The notes beneath the pieces are model-generated. The model searched no databases. It saw only the letters and a program-made list of their open reading frames with translations, and was not told the DNA's origin. From the NCBI GenBank assembly GCA_947486785.1, contig CANKUU010000010.1:1-61271 (forward strand): a stretch of 61,271 bases of DNA. The letters run 5' to 3'. This document shows positions 45,518 through 54,254 of the stretch, one piece after another; position 1 is the first letter of the stretch; the number at the start of each line of letters is the position of its first letter. The DNA is from an uncultured Flavobacteriaceae bacterium (GTDB taxonomy: Bacteria > Bacteroidota > Bacteroidia > Flavobacteriales > Flavobacteriaceae). Made by a program: the position numbers and the translations under genes.

Positions 45518-46373
45518 CACTAAACGCAAAACAAACCGCTATACATTTAGGAAAAAGTGATTACCTAGTATTCAACAATATGAATTATGATAGTGCCAGC
45601 TAAATACTTTACGAATGACCGTTTAGCAAGCTACTAATCGCACTTCTTACCATGAGAAGAAGTTTCCTTTAGATCAAAGTAGATGCTCAAAAAGTAATAC
45701 GTCTTTAACTAGATCTTGTATAGTGATTCAAAACCCAGAAAAAAAAACCAAAAATAGCTAAAAAGACACTTTTTCTCGAACAATAAAAAGGTCAAAAAAA
45801 AATCCGCCTTAGACCACCAAAAGCAAACATAAATACCTAGAGCCTAATCTTAACTCTAATTAATTGAACCTAAATTATAGCATACCCAAAAACTAGTGGT
45901 TTTAAAATTAAAGCACTGCCATTAAAAAGCAAACTTTTAAAAAAACATTTTCAAAAGCAAATAAATACAACATAAGAGCTATTTTTAAGCATTAAGATTT
46001 TTCACGACGCTACATATTAGCACTAAACATTACCGATACCATAAATAAGCACCTTATTTTTTTACTGAACCTTAATAAAATTTGAACCAAAGACTATAAT
46101 TTAGTCCAAAGAAAGCTCACAGAAGAATTTTGTCTTAACCAATGAAAACAATGAGCTTATGATTTTGCACCACCTATTCATGTAATGAATATATTATTTA
46201 AATTTTAAAGAATTTGTTTTAACGTAATTAGCTTTACCCAATAAAAAGGCTAATTCTTTTCGGTGTATTTTACAGCCGTTTAAAATTAAAATATTGAACC
46301 TACCTAAAGACATAAGTGTTAGTATTTTAACAAATCGGTATAAGTTGTAATAACTTATTTAACCTTTGCTACC
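45518..46373. other. 856-bp gap without a supported gene
   Basis: Very AT-rich. A hairpin ACTTCTT/AAGAAGT (45642-45663, 8-nt loop) followed by TTTCCTTT lies 125 bp after the upstream stop and may be its terminator. The end of the gap carries the dyad at 46340-46358. I see no ORF with coding character, tRNA or repeat. Confidence 0.45.
46340..46358. promoter_or_regulatory. Perfect inverted repeat before the globin gene
   Basis: ATAAGTT-GTAAT-AACTTAT has two 7-bp arms and a 5-bp spacer and ends 15 bp before the start codon of the globin gene. It differs from the FNR boxes of the cbb3 and hemN promoters, so a different regulator, for example a nitrosative-stress sensor, is possible. Only symmetry and position support it. 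Confidence 0.5.
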
Positions 46374-46766
46374 ATGAGCCATAAAAAAGACATTGAGAAC
46401 AGAGCTGATATTGCCTTACTCGTGCGCACTTTTTACCTTAAAATTCGAAGTGATGCTGTTTTAGGTCCTATTTTTAATAAAATTATTACCCATTGGGAAC
46501 CCCATTTTGAACTTCTTACAGACTTCTGGGAAAGTCAACTACTCTTAAAACGCAAGTATCACGGCAACCCTGTTCTAGCTCATCAAGAGGTAGATACTAA
46601 AATGAATTATAACCTAACCTCTGAACATTTTGGATTATGGCTAAATCTTTGGTTTGAAACCATAACAGAGCTATTTGACGGTGAAACTGCTTTTATTGCA
46701 AAAAACAGAGCTCAAAAAATGAGTACAATGTTGTTTTTAAATATTTACAAAAATCGCCAGAAATAA
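46374..46766 (+). CDS. Group III truncated haemoglobin
   Basis: The 130-residue protein matches group III (P-type) truncated globins in length and motifs: LVRTFYLKIRSDAVLGPIFNKI, HWEPHFELLTDFWES, YHGNPVLAHQ, and the proximal-His region SEHFGLWLNLWFE. Such globins bind O2, NO or peroxide-related ligands and often serve in nitrosative or microaerobic stress. It is next to the cbb3, universal stress and hemN genes, which fits low-oxygen physiology. Confidence 0.92.
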   Translation: MSHKKDIENRADIALLVRTFYLKIRSDAVLGPIFNKIITHWEPHFELLTDFWESQLLLKRKYHGNPVLAHQEVDTKMNYNLTSEHFGLWLNLWFETITELFDGETAFIAKNRAQKMSTMLFLNIYKNRQK

Positions 46767-46794
46767 TATGGGTTTATCGAGAATTAAATACATA

Positions 46795-46832
46795 AAAAAG
46801 AGAGGTCAAAAAAAAATTAACTTCTCTTTTTT
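46795..46832. terminator. Bidirectional terminator between globin and uspA
   Basis: A 12-bp stem (AAAAAGAGAGGT at 46795-46806 with its complement up to 46831, one G-U pair) with an A-rich loop, flanked by A-run and T-run. It serves both the globin gene (+) and the minus-strand universal stress gene. Confidence 0.8.
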
Positions 46833-46902
46833 ATTAAAAATATTGTAAAATCTGCAATGGGTTTAAGCATACAAGCCTAAAAAAAAAACCAACTATTACA
46901 AC

Positions 46903-47724
46903 TTAAATTTTAAAGGTTACCACAGGTATTTTTGAGTGGTTTGCTAGGTCTTCTCCAATACTACCCATAAAAAAATGAGACAAGCCTTTGCGACCATGAG
47001 TAGGTATACCAATCATATCGGCATTAACAGTTTCGCTGTAATTCATAATTCCCTTTTCAACATTGTAGTCATTATAAACTTCCACCTGCTTACCTTCTTT
47101 AGCAAGCGCCAAAAATTTATTAATTCGCTCGTAGGCATCTTTAGAACTCAAAAAATTATCTCCAGGTGTATTTATGTAGACTGGCTCAAAATCTGCTTTT
47201 AATAATTCGGCAAAATTCTTAGCTTTTTTATATGCCAATAAACTATCTTCCTTAAAATCACTTGCAAAAACAAAACGTTCTACCTTAAAATTTTCCAATT
47301 CATTCTTAACGACCATAACGGGTATGTCAGAATTTCTAACCACTTTTTCAGCATTTGAGCCAACAAATAATTCTTTCATACCATCAGAACCGTGCGAGCC
47401 CATAACAATCAATTCTACTTGATGCTCTTTAGCCACATCATTTAACTCACTAAAGACCTTAAAATGCTTAATGATTGGTGTTATTGTTAGCTTTTCTAAA
47501 TAGGGTTTATTCAAAAATTCACTAAAACGCTTTTCCGCTAATTTTATTAAAAAGACAGTTTGCTTAGGATGAAAACCCTCTGAAGATGTTAGCGCTGCTT
47601 GATTTAGTTCTAACATGTGAATAGCCAAAATTTCAGATCCATGCTTTTTTGCTAATGTAGCTGCAACTTTTAAAGCATATTCTGATTGATCAGAAAAATC
47701 TATGGGAACTATTATTTTTTTCAT
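46903..47724 (-). CDS. Tandem-domain universal stress protein
   Basis: The 273 residues consist of two Usp domains. The first (1-145) begins MKKIIVPIDFSDQSEYAL and has the ATP-binding motif G-2x-G-9x-GS (GSHGSDGMKELFVGS). The second (about 150-273) starts FVFASDFKEDSLLAYKKA and ends with THGRKGLSHFFMGS, where the first Gly is a Pro. Such proteins aid survival under stress, including hypoxia. It is 29 bp after hemN and so shares the FNR-box promoter of hemN. Confidence 0.92.
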   Translation of the reverse strand: MKKIIVPIDFSDQSEYALKVAATLAKKHGSEILAIHMLELNQAALTSSEGFHPKQTVFLIKLAEKRFSEFLNKPYLEKLTITPIIKHFKVFSELNDVAKEHQVELIVMGSHGSDGMKELFVGSNAEKVVRNSDIPVMVVKNELENFKVERFVFASDFKEDSLLAYKKAKNFAELLKADFEPVYINTPGDNFLSSKDAYERINKFLALAKEGKQVEVYNDYNVEKGIMNYSETVNADMIGIPTHGRKGLSHFFMGSIGEDLANHSKIPVVTFKI

Positions 47725-47753
47725 AAAACTTATATTTTTAGGATTATCATTGG

Positions 47754-49115
47754 TTATATCGTCATTGAAAACAATTGAGTTTCAGGTGCTTTTCTATGCA
47801 ATAACGCATCAAAAGCCATACAAATATTTCTAATAAAGGGTCTTCCTTTTTCTGTTACCTGTATTTCGTTATCATTAAAAACTACCATTTCATCTATCTC
47901 CATTTCGGTAAGCCTACTTTTAATTAAATCGATATCTAAAAAAGGCTGCTGATCTACCGTCCACTTTGTTGTAAATTGGCACATTAAATTTAGAATGTGC
48001 TTTCTAATAATTTCATCTTCTTCAGTTAAAATATGTCCACGATAGATAGGAATAAGACCATTATCAACCAAATGTTGGTATTCTTCTAAGTTCTTCACAT
48101 TCTGTGCAAACCCAAACCAACTATCGCTTATACTAGAAACGCCCAAACCAACCATAAGTTGTGTTTTAGATGCAGTATACCCCATAAAATTTCGATGTAA
48201 GTCTCCTTTTTGCATTGCGTGGTAAAGCTTATCGGTTTTTAAAGCAAAATGATCCATGCCTATTTCGCGATATCCTACCTCACTTAAAAGTTCTTTCCCT
48301 TTTTCATATTGCTCTCTTTTTTCATCAGCCGAAGGCAAATCTTCACTTTTATATCCTCGCTGTCCATTACCTGTCAACCAAGGTACATGAGCATAACTGT
48401 AAAAGGCCAATCGATCTGGCATTATTTCAGCAGTTTTTGTAATGGTATTTTTAACGTGCTCCAAGGTTTGATGCGGCAATCCAAAAATAATATCATGCCC
48501 TACGGAAGTATAGCCAATTTCACGTGCCATTTTTGTAGCATTTTCAACATTTTTAAAAGATTGTATGCGATGAATTGCTTTCTGAACCTTTTCATTATAA
48601 TCTTGTATACCATAGCTAACTCTTCTAAAACCAACATCATATAAAGTTTGAAGATGCTCACGACTGGTATTATTCGGATGCCCTTCAAAACTAAACTCAT
48701 AACCTATGGCCTTGTCTGCGCGAGCGAATATCTCATCCACTAAAAATCGTAAATTTTCAGGCGAAAAGAAGGTTGGCGTACCACCACCCAAATGCAATTC
48801 TTTTATTTGGGGCTTTTCTTTAAAAATCGCACAATACAAAGCCCACTCTTTAAGAATAGCTTTTATATATGGGTTTTCTAATTCATGCCTTTTAGTAATA
48901 CGTTTATGACAACCACAGAAGGTGCATAAACTTTCACAAAAAGGCAAGTGTATATACAAGCTAATGCCTTCTAAACTATTACTCAAATCAAAACTTCGCT
49001 TTACAGTAGTAAACCATTTTTTACCGCTAAAAGTATCTCCGTTCCAGTAAGGTACGGTAGGATAACTGGTATATCTTGGTCCTGAAACATTATACTTTTG
49101 TACTAGTGTTGCCAT
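47754..49115 (-). CDS. hemN: Oxygen-independent coproporphyrinogen III oxidase HemN
   Basis: HemN decarboxylates coproporphyrinogen III without O2, so haem can be made under hypoxia. The 453-residue radical SAM protein has CESLCTFCGC (Cys60, 64, 67, 69, the HemN-type CX3CX2CXC), preceded by YNVSGPRYTSYPTVPYW. Also seen are HLGGGTPTFF, FEGHPNNTS and YSYAHVPWL. An FNR box lies 55.5 bp upstream (centre 49170.5) and uspA follows 29 bp downstream. Confidence 0.95.
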   Translation of the reverse strand: MATLVQKYNVSGPRYTSYPTVPYWNGDTFSGKKWFTTVKRSFDLSNSLEGISLYIHLPFCESLCTFCGCHKRITKRHELENPYIKAILKEWALYCAIFKEKPQIKELHLGGGTPTFFSPENLRFLVDEIFARADKAIGYEFSFEGHPNNTSREHLQTLYDVGFRRVSYGIQDYNEKVQKAIHRIQSFKNVENATKMAREIGYTSVGHDIIFGLPHQTLEHVKNTITKTAEIMPDRLAFYSYAHVPWLTGNGQRGYKSEDLPSADEKREQYEKGKELLSEVGYREIGMDHFALKTDKLYHAMQKGDLHRNFMGYTASKTQLMVGLGVSSISDSWFGFAQNVKNLEEYQHLVDNGLIPIYRGHILTEEDEIIRKHILNLMCQFTTKWTVDQQPFLDIDLIKSRLTEMEIDEMVVFNDNEIQVTEKGRPFIRNICMAFDALLHRKAPETQLFSMTI

Positions 49116-49130
49116 TTTTGTTGCTATTTT

Positions 49131-49176
49131 CTACAAAATTATGTGGATAAGGAAGCCAAAACAATGACAAATATCA
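49131..49176 (-). promoter_or_regulatory. FNR-box promoter of hemN
   Basis: The plus-strand dyad TGAC-AAAT-ATCA (49165-49176) has one mismatch to TGAT-N4-ATCA. On the minus strand, AATTTTGTAG starts at 49140, 30.5 bp from the centre at 49170.5, the same spacing as the ccoI and ccoS promoters. The hemN ATG is 55.5 bp from the centre. Confidence 0.7.
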
Positions 49177-49301
49177 GTTTGGCTTACGACCTAAAAACAC
49201 GTTAACTGAAAATAAAATATCGACAAAATCAATATTTTGATTTACAAACGATTTCTTTGCTTACAAAATCTTAATTTTACGGTTTAATTTAAAATTGCAA
49301 T

Positions 49302-50186
49302 ATGACTTTACTATTAATGGCTGCTGGAAGTGGAAGCCGATATGGAAAACTAAAACAATTTGATGATTTAGGACCTAAGGGCGAATTTTTAATGGAATTC
49401 GGCATTTATGATGCCCTAAAAAACAATTTTGATCATATTGTAGTAATTACCAAAAAGGAAAATGTTACTTTTCTCAAAAGTCATTTAGAAGATCGTTTAC
49501 CGTCTAAAGTTAAACTAGACGTACTACCGCAAGAATTAAGCGATTTACCCGATGGCGTAGATTTTAAAGGAGTACGTAAAAAACCTTGGGGTACAGCACA
49601 TGCAGTTTGGACGGCAAGAAAGGTGATTAATGGCCCATTTGCTGTTATAAATGCTGATGATTTCTATGGCCATTCTGCCTACCAAAATGCAGCTAAATTT
49701 ATGCAACAACACCCTAGCGACAACACCTATGCCCTATTGGGTTATACGTTAAAAAACACCCTTTCAGAAAACGGAAGTGTATCTAGAGGGGTATGTGAGG
49801 TTAATGAAGATGATTTAAAATCAGTAGAGGAGCGATTAAAACTTGAGCAAGTAGGTGATCAAGTTGTTGATCATGATTCGGGAAAAAGATATACGGGTAA
49901 CGAACAGGTTAGCATGAATTTTTGGGTATGTAAACCCTCTATTTTTGATAAAATTGAGTCTGAATTTCGCACTTTTCTATCAGATGATAATCGCATTGCC
50001 AACAGCGAACTTTATTTACCTATAATTATTCAACAAATGCTTCAAGCTGAAGAGGTTCGCGTAAAATTGATACCTTCGGGCGGAGAATGGTTTGGGGTTA
50101 CCTATGCTAGCGATAAAGAAAAAGCACTAAAAAAATTACAAGACAAGACGAATAACAATGAATATATTTCTCCGTTATGGTCATAA
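49302..50186 (+). CDS. Sugar-1-phosphate nucleotidyltransferase-like protein
   Basis: The 294-residue protein has a Rossmann-like nucleotidyltransferase start, LLLMAAGSGSRYGKLKQFDD, then GPKGEFLMEF, KKPWGTAHAVWTAR and FAVINADDFYG, where the Asp-Asp binds metal, and a C-terminal SGGEWFGVTYASD. It probably attaches a nucleotide to a sugar phosphate. It overlaps the downstream kinase-like gene by 10 bp, so the pair is translationally coupled. Confidence 0.85.
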   Translation: MTLLLMAAGSGSRYGKLKQFDDLGPKGEFLMEFGIYDALKNNFDHIVVITKKENVTFLKSHLEDRLPSKVKLDVLPQELSDLPDGVDFKGVRKKPWGTAHAVWTARKVINGPFAVINADDFYGHSAYQNAAKFMQQHPSDNTYALLGYTLKNTLSENGSVSRGVCEVNEDDLKSVEERLKLEQVGDQVVDHDSGKRYTGNEQVSMNFWVCKPSIFDKIESEFRTFLSDDNRIANSELYLPIIIQQMLQAEEVRVKLIPSGGEWFGVTYASDKEKALKKLQDKTNNNEYISPLWS

Positions 50187-51256
50187 ATTCGGGCACCCAA
50201 TCGACCCAAGAACTACATAAAATACTATCTGCTTTTAAAATTAGCGACAACGTATATACGTTTAAAGCGATAACGGATGGTTTTATTAATGATACGTTTT
50301 TGGTATGTGCAAATGAGTTGCCCGTGTATATTCTTCAACGAATAAATCATAAGATTTTTGTTAATGTAGAGGGTCTGATGTCAAATATTGACAAGGTACT
50401 TAAACAAGCAAAAGCTAAAGATTATGCTCAAATAAAACTAGTAACTACTCACGGTGGTAAAACCTATGCCTCTCTTTCAAATGGCTACTGGCGGGTAATG
50501 ACTTATATTACTAATAGTACCGCGTATAATACAACCACCGAACCAGAAATTGCTTTTGAAGCGGGCCGAATTACAGGTAGGTTTCATAGTTTACTTGCAA
50601 ACACTAGTACGCATCATTTTATTGATACAATTCCAAAATTTCATGATATAGACCTTCGTAAGATGCAATTTTTAGCTGCTTTATCAAGAGCATCAAAAAA
50701 TAAAATTGACATTGCAACAACTGCTATTTCTTTTGCACAGCAAACTCTTGCTAAATTAGAAGCTATAGAAAACAAACAGTTACCGCTTCGCATTTGCCAC
50801 AATGACACCAAATTAAATAACATACTTTTTTCTAAAAAAACAAACAAAGCGCTTTGTCTTATTGATTTAGATACGATAATGAAAGGGTATTTTCACTACG
50901 ACTTTGGAGATGCCATTAGAACTATAGTAAACACAGCTGCGGAAGACGAAAAAGAACACTCAAAAATTACTTTTGAGAAAAAGCTTTTCGAAGCCTTTGT
51001 TCGCGGCTTAGCGCACAACGATTTATTTTTAACAAAAGAAGAAGTAGAAGCTTTACCTTTTGGTGTTGTTTTAATGCCTTTTTTACATGGTATTAGGGCT
51101 CTAAGCGATTATTTAAACGGTAATATTTACTATAAAGTAGCCTATGAAAATCAAAACCTAGATCGTTGTTTAAGTTTGTTTGATTTTACGCAAAAGGCAA
51201 TCGACCAATTCGAATATATGGAGCGTGTAGTACTTCAGCAATTATTAAACAAATAG
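50177..51256 (+). CDS. APH-fold kinase, NahK-like (putative sugar 1-kinase)
   Basis: The 359-residue aminoglycoside-phosphotransferase-fold kinase has the Brenner motif ICHNDTKLNNILF (catalytic Asp) and LIDLDTIMKGYFHYDFGD (metal Asp). The N-terminal LQRINHKIFVNVEGLMSNI closely resembles N-acetylhexosamine 1-kinase (NahK). With the overlapping nucleotidyltransferase this suggests a salvage pair, sugar to sugar-1-phosphate to NDP-sugar. The exact sugar is an inference. Confidence 0.85.
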   Translation: MVINSGTQSTQELHKILSAFKISDNVYTFKAITDGFINDTFLVCANELPVYILQRINHKIFVNVEGLMSNIDKVLKQAKAKDYAQIKLVTTHGGKTYASLSNGYWRVMTYITNSTAYNTTTEPEIAFEAGRITGRFHSLLANTSTHHFIDTIPKFHDIDLRKMQFLAALSRASKNKIDIATTAISFAQQTLAKLEAIENKQLPLRICHNDTKLNNILFSKKTNKALCLIDLDTIMKGYFHYDFGDAIRTIVNTAAEDEKEHSKITFEKKLFEAFVRGLAHNDLFLTKEEVEALPFGVVLMPFLHGIRALSDYLNGNIYYKVAYENQNLDRCLSLFDFTQKAIDQFEYMERVVLQQLLNK

Positions 51257-51263
51257 TCTTAAT

Positions 51264-52172
51264 TTACGCTTCATTAGGGCCGTCTAGCTCTAAAGCTTTT
51301 TTCTGATTTTTCCAAAAAGCGTCTTGCTGTGCAGACAAATCATTTTTTAGAACTAAAGTCTGGTATGGATAGGGTATCTCGATACCTGCTCTATCAAATG
51401 CTTTTTTAATACTTTTTAGCACATCCCATTGTAAAGCTAAAGCTGAATCGTAATCATTTGTCCAAGCAAAAGCACGAAGTGTAATACTATAATCGCCCAG
51501 ACTTACCAATTTTATGGGTACTACGGGCACCTCATCTTCTTTCTCTTGATCCGTTCTATTATCTAAACATAGTGGATGTTTACGAATTTCGTCTTTAATA
51601 ATCTGTTCTGCCAAATCCATATCTGCATCATAAGCGATACCAATTTCTATAAATTTTCTAATTTTCTTATCAGAAAAACAATTATTAATTATGGTATCAT
51701 CGCTCATGATATTATTTGGCACCACTACCCTACGGTATTCATAGTCACGAATAACCGTATGCCTAAGGGTTATTTCTTCGACAACACCTTTTCTATTATT
51801 TGATACCTCAATAGCATCACCAACTCTAAAGGGCTTAAAAATTAAAATAAAAATTCCTGCGATAATATTTGAGAATGCTTTTTGAGAAGCAAAACCGATT
51901 ACTGCAGCCAACACACCGGCGCCAGCAAAAAGGGCAGTACCTAGCGAATTAAAATAAGGTATTTTACTAAAGATCCAAAAAAGACCAAATGAGAAACAAA
52001 TAAAACTAACTGAATTTTTTAAAAAAATAAAGTTGGTAGGGTCTGCATGTAATTGATTACTATTTCTTTGAATATAGAATGTTAAGGCTTTACGAGACAA
52101 AAATGAGATTGTCCATGCGGCAGCTAAAGTAGCTGCTATTAAAATACCGTATTCTATAAATTTACTATTCAT
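51264..52172 (-). CDS. MscS-family mechanosensitive channel
   Basis: The 302-residue protein has about three N-terminal spans. It then has the pore helix and MscS signature, GAGVLAAVIGFASQKAFSN with IFILIFKPFRVGD, followed by the cytoplasmic beta/alpha domain with VVVPNNIM. It releases solutes under osmotic downshock. It stands alone between the kinase gene (convergent, 7 bp) and the esterase lipoprotein gene (37 bp). Confidence 0.94.
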   Translation of the reverse strand: MNSKFIEYGILIAATLAAAWTISFLSRKALTFYIQRNSNQLHADPTNFIFLKNSVSFICFSFGLFWIFSKIPYFNSLGTALFAGAGVLAAVIGFASQKAFSNIIAGIFILIFKPFRVGDAIEVSNNRKGVVEEITLRHTVIRDYEYRRVVVPNNIMSDDTIINNCFSDKKIRKFIEIGIAYDADMDLAEQIIKDEIRKHPLCLDNRTDQEKEDEVPVVPIKLVSLGDYSITLRAFAWTNDYDSALALQWDVLKSIKKAFDRAGIEIPYPYQTLVLKNDLSAQQDAFWKNQKKALELDGPNEA

Positions 52173-52209
52173 TCTGGTCTAGTCTTAAATATATTAAAAG
52201 AATACTTTG

Positions 52210-53829
52210 TTAATTTTCTAACAAATTAATCATACCCCTACCTAAAGCATCACCCGCTAACATATAGGTCTCTGCGTTATGAAAATAATGAAATTCTTGA
52301 CCGCTAGGGCCAGAATTTCTCCAGTAACCTCTCATTTCAACGGTTTTTACATTTCCTTGAAATTCTGGGTAATTACCTTTTTCCTCGCTAACGTTCAACT
52401 GAGCATTAGCAACTTCTAAGCCATGCCCTGACAACTGCCAGCCATTAAACGCAATAGTGCCTAAAACAAATGGAGCGTTATCAGCGATTTTACCGGGGTA
52501 TCTATTCTTATAATATGAACGAAGCGATTTTATTAAGCGAACTAAATTTTCTTCATATTTACTAGCAGCAACTTCTTGTTGGTCTTTATGGCCTTGCCAC
52601 CAAACAAAACCAGCAATTTCAAAACCTCTATTAGCCCATTGCGGATACTGAGAAGCAAAATTATCTAAAACATCAACCACATTAACTACCGAATTGATAT
52701 TCCAAAAATCTTGCCAATTAGCTCCTACTTCGGGTTCATTATCAGCGCTAGCAGTATGTGTAGATTTACTCGTATAAGTTAAATTACCGTGTTTTACAAA
52801 AACCTTATCTTCGTAATTAGTTCCACTAGCCCAAACTGTATTACATCCAAAATCTTCTTCATCTAGAAAAAAATCATCATATTGTTTTCCAGCATACCAT
52901 ACAAAAGGGGCAGGATTTGAGCCTGTATCCCAAGAATCTCTAGAATCTCCATAACCGCTATAGGTTTTGCCATCACTATCATTCTCAAAACGAGGACTTC
53001 CTGGAGGCAGACAATCCCAAATTAAACTTCTATTTCCTTGAGAACTTTTTAAAACTAAAACTGGAGTATCATGGTAATAACCCATTACCATTCCAAAACC
53101 AAGTTCTGGTCCAAACTTATCACCTGCCATAAGAGGTTTTAGAGGACTATTACCTCTGTCAGTTATAACACCTCTATAATGCACATCATCGTAGCTTACC
53201 CATGAACCATCTTCGTTTAAAAGATGAGGAAATTTATTTTGTTGAGTAGTCATTGTTGTTAAGGTGCCTGGCTCATCACCATTTACTCTTCCAAAACCAA
53301 CCATATTAGATTGCCCTGAAAGAATATACACCTTTACAGGCATATTGTTTGATGCTTCTGCACCGTTTGGCTCAGGTAATGGATAGGGTACGTTAGGGCG
53401 AATATCCCTGTCTAAAGGATCGGTAAATGAGGCTACTACTTCATACCAATCTCCTACCCCATCGGCATCAGAATCTTTTCGATAAGGGTCTGTACCTGTG
53501 TCATTTGCATCCACAAACACACCTGTATTTGTTTCAACAACATCTGGAAGTCCGTCAAAATCATCATCTAAATTATTTGGATCATCCTCATATATCGTCT
53601 GATTATCCTCATGATTACCTCCTTCATTATTATCTCCTTCATTGTTATCGCCACCATTGTTATCGCCACCATTATTGCTGTCGTTGTTATCCCCAGTAGT
53701 ATTTCCTCCATCAATATCAGGTTCATTGCCTACAAGCGAATCAGTATCTGCCGAGCAGGCAACACTTAGAGCGAGTAAGAGGCATAAAAAAAGGATTCGG
53801 TTAACGTAAAAAGTCTTTTTTTTATTCAT
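52210..53829 (-). CDS. SASA/CE6-like esterase lipoprotein with acidic repeat linker
   Basis: The 539-residue surface lipoprotein has Cys25 after LSVA. Residues 35-85 are a Gly/Asp/Asn/Glu repeat linker. Residues 85-140 resemble calcium-binding type-3 thrombospondin repeats (DDDFDGLPDVVETNTG, DSDADGVGDWYE). From 165 on it is a SASA-type SGNH domain with GQSNMVGFGR (catalytic Ser) and WWQGHKDQQE as the family's WQG block. It probably removes acetyl groups from polysaccharides or sialate-like sugars. The 15-bp DNA repeat in the linker may vary in number. Confidence 0.86.
   Translation of the reverse strand: MNKKKTFYVNRILFLCLLLALSVACSADTDSLVGNEPDIDGGNTTGDNNDSNNGGDNNGGDNNEGDNNEGGNHEDNQTIYEDDPNNLDDDFDGLPDVVETNTGVFVDANDTGTDPYRKDSDADGVGDWYEVVASFTDPLDRDIRPNVPYPLPEPNGAEASNNMPVKVYILSGQSNMVGFGRVNGDEPGTLTTMTTQQNKFPHLLNEDGSWVSYDDVHYRGVITDRGNSPLKPLMAGDKFGPELGFGMVMGYYHDTPVLVLKSSQGNRSLIWDCLPPGSPRFENDSDGKTYSGYGDSRDSWDTGSNPAPFVWYAGKQYDDFFLDEEDFGCNTVWASGTNYEDKVFVKHGNLTYTSKSTHTASADNEPEVGANWQDFWNINSVVNVVDVLDNFASQYPQWANRGFEIAGFVWWQGHKDQQEVAASKYEENLVRLIKSLRSYYKNRYPGKIADNAPFVLGTIAFNGWQLSGHGLEVANAQLNVSEEKGNYPEFQGNVKTVEMRGYWRNSGPSGQEFHYFHNAETYMLAGDALGRGMINLLEN
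53611..53685. repeat. 15-bp tandem repeat in esterase linker (VNTR)
   Basis: Five units of 15 bp (53611, 53626, 53641, 53656, 53671). Two central ones are identical (ATTGTTATCGCCACC) and the others diverge. They encode the GGDNN/EGDNN linker, stay in frame and may change copy number. Confidence 0.75.
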
Positions 53830-54254
53830 CAGGTATTTAATTTGGGTTGTTTTAACTTTTATAAATCTTAGTACTACACTTTAAAGAATTAAAATCTTCA
53901 ATGAGTTGGTTAAATTATTACTTAAACATCAAGATTACAACACCTTAATAAAATAAAATGGTTGTAGGACTCTAAATCAACGACTTAAAATATAAAATAG
54001 TATTTCTAAAAAATGGTTTTAGACCTATGACCTATTTTTATCGAATTTTGGATAGAAATACCAATTGCTGACAAGAATTTTATCGGTTTTGCTAAGCAGT
54101 ACGGTAGTAAATAAGTTGTTCGCTTTCGTTTCTGTTTTGATTACGAACAGATTAGAAATAAATTGTAATTTTATCGAAAGCCTTATATTATTTTGTACTA
54201 TTTAATACACATCCACGTTTTAGTTTGTGTAACGAATATGTTAATTTACATTTC
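53830..54254. other. Divergent promoter region, no gene
   Basis: The 425 bp hold the promoters of the esterase (-) and metallopeptidase (+) lipoproteins. Three copies of TTTTATCG(A/G) are seen (54035-54050, 54077-54091, 54167-54180), similar to the repeats at 10591-10620. The motif is short and AT-rich, so chance is possible. Confidence 0.4.

Noticed and set aside
48309-48644. Plus-strand reading frame opposite hemN
   Set aside because: Antisense to conserved radical SAM motifs. It does not resemble a known protein.
53427-53699. Leu/His-rich plus-strand frame opposite the esterase linker
   Set aside because: It is the complement of the Asp/Asn/Gly repeat linker. The odd composition is an artefact of the repeat.
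54035-54180. Three TTTTATCG(A/G) copies as a regulon shared with the 10591-10620 array
   Set aside because: Eight-base AT-rich matches with irregular spacing are easily due to chance in this genome, so they are not claimed as linked.
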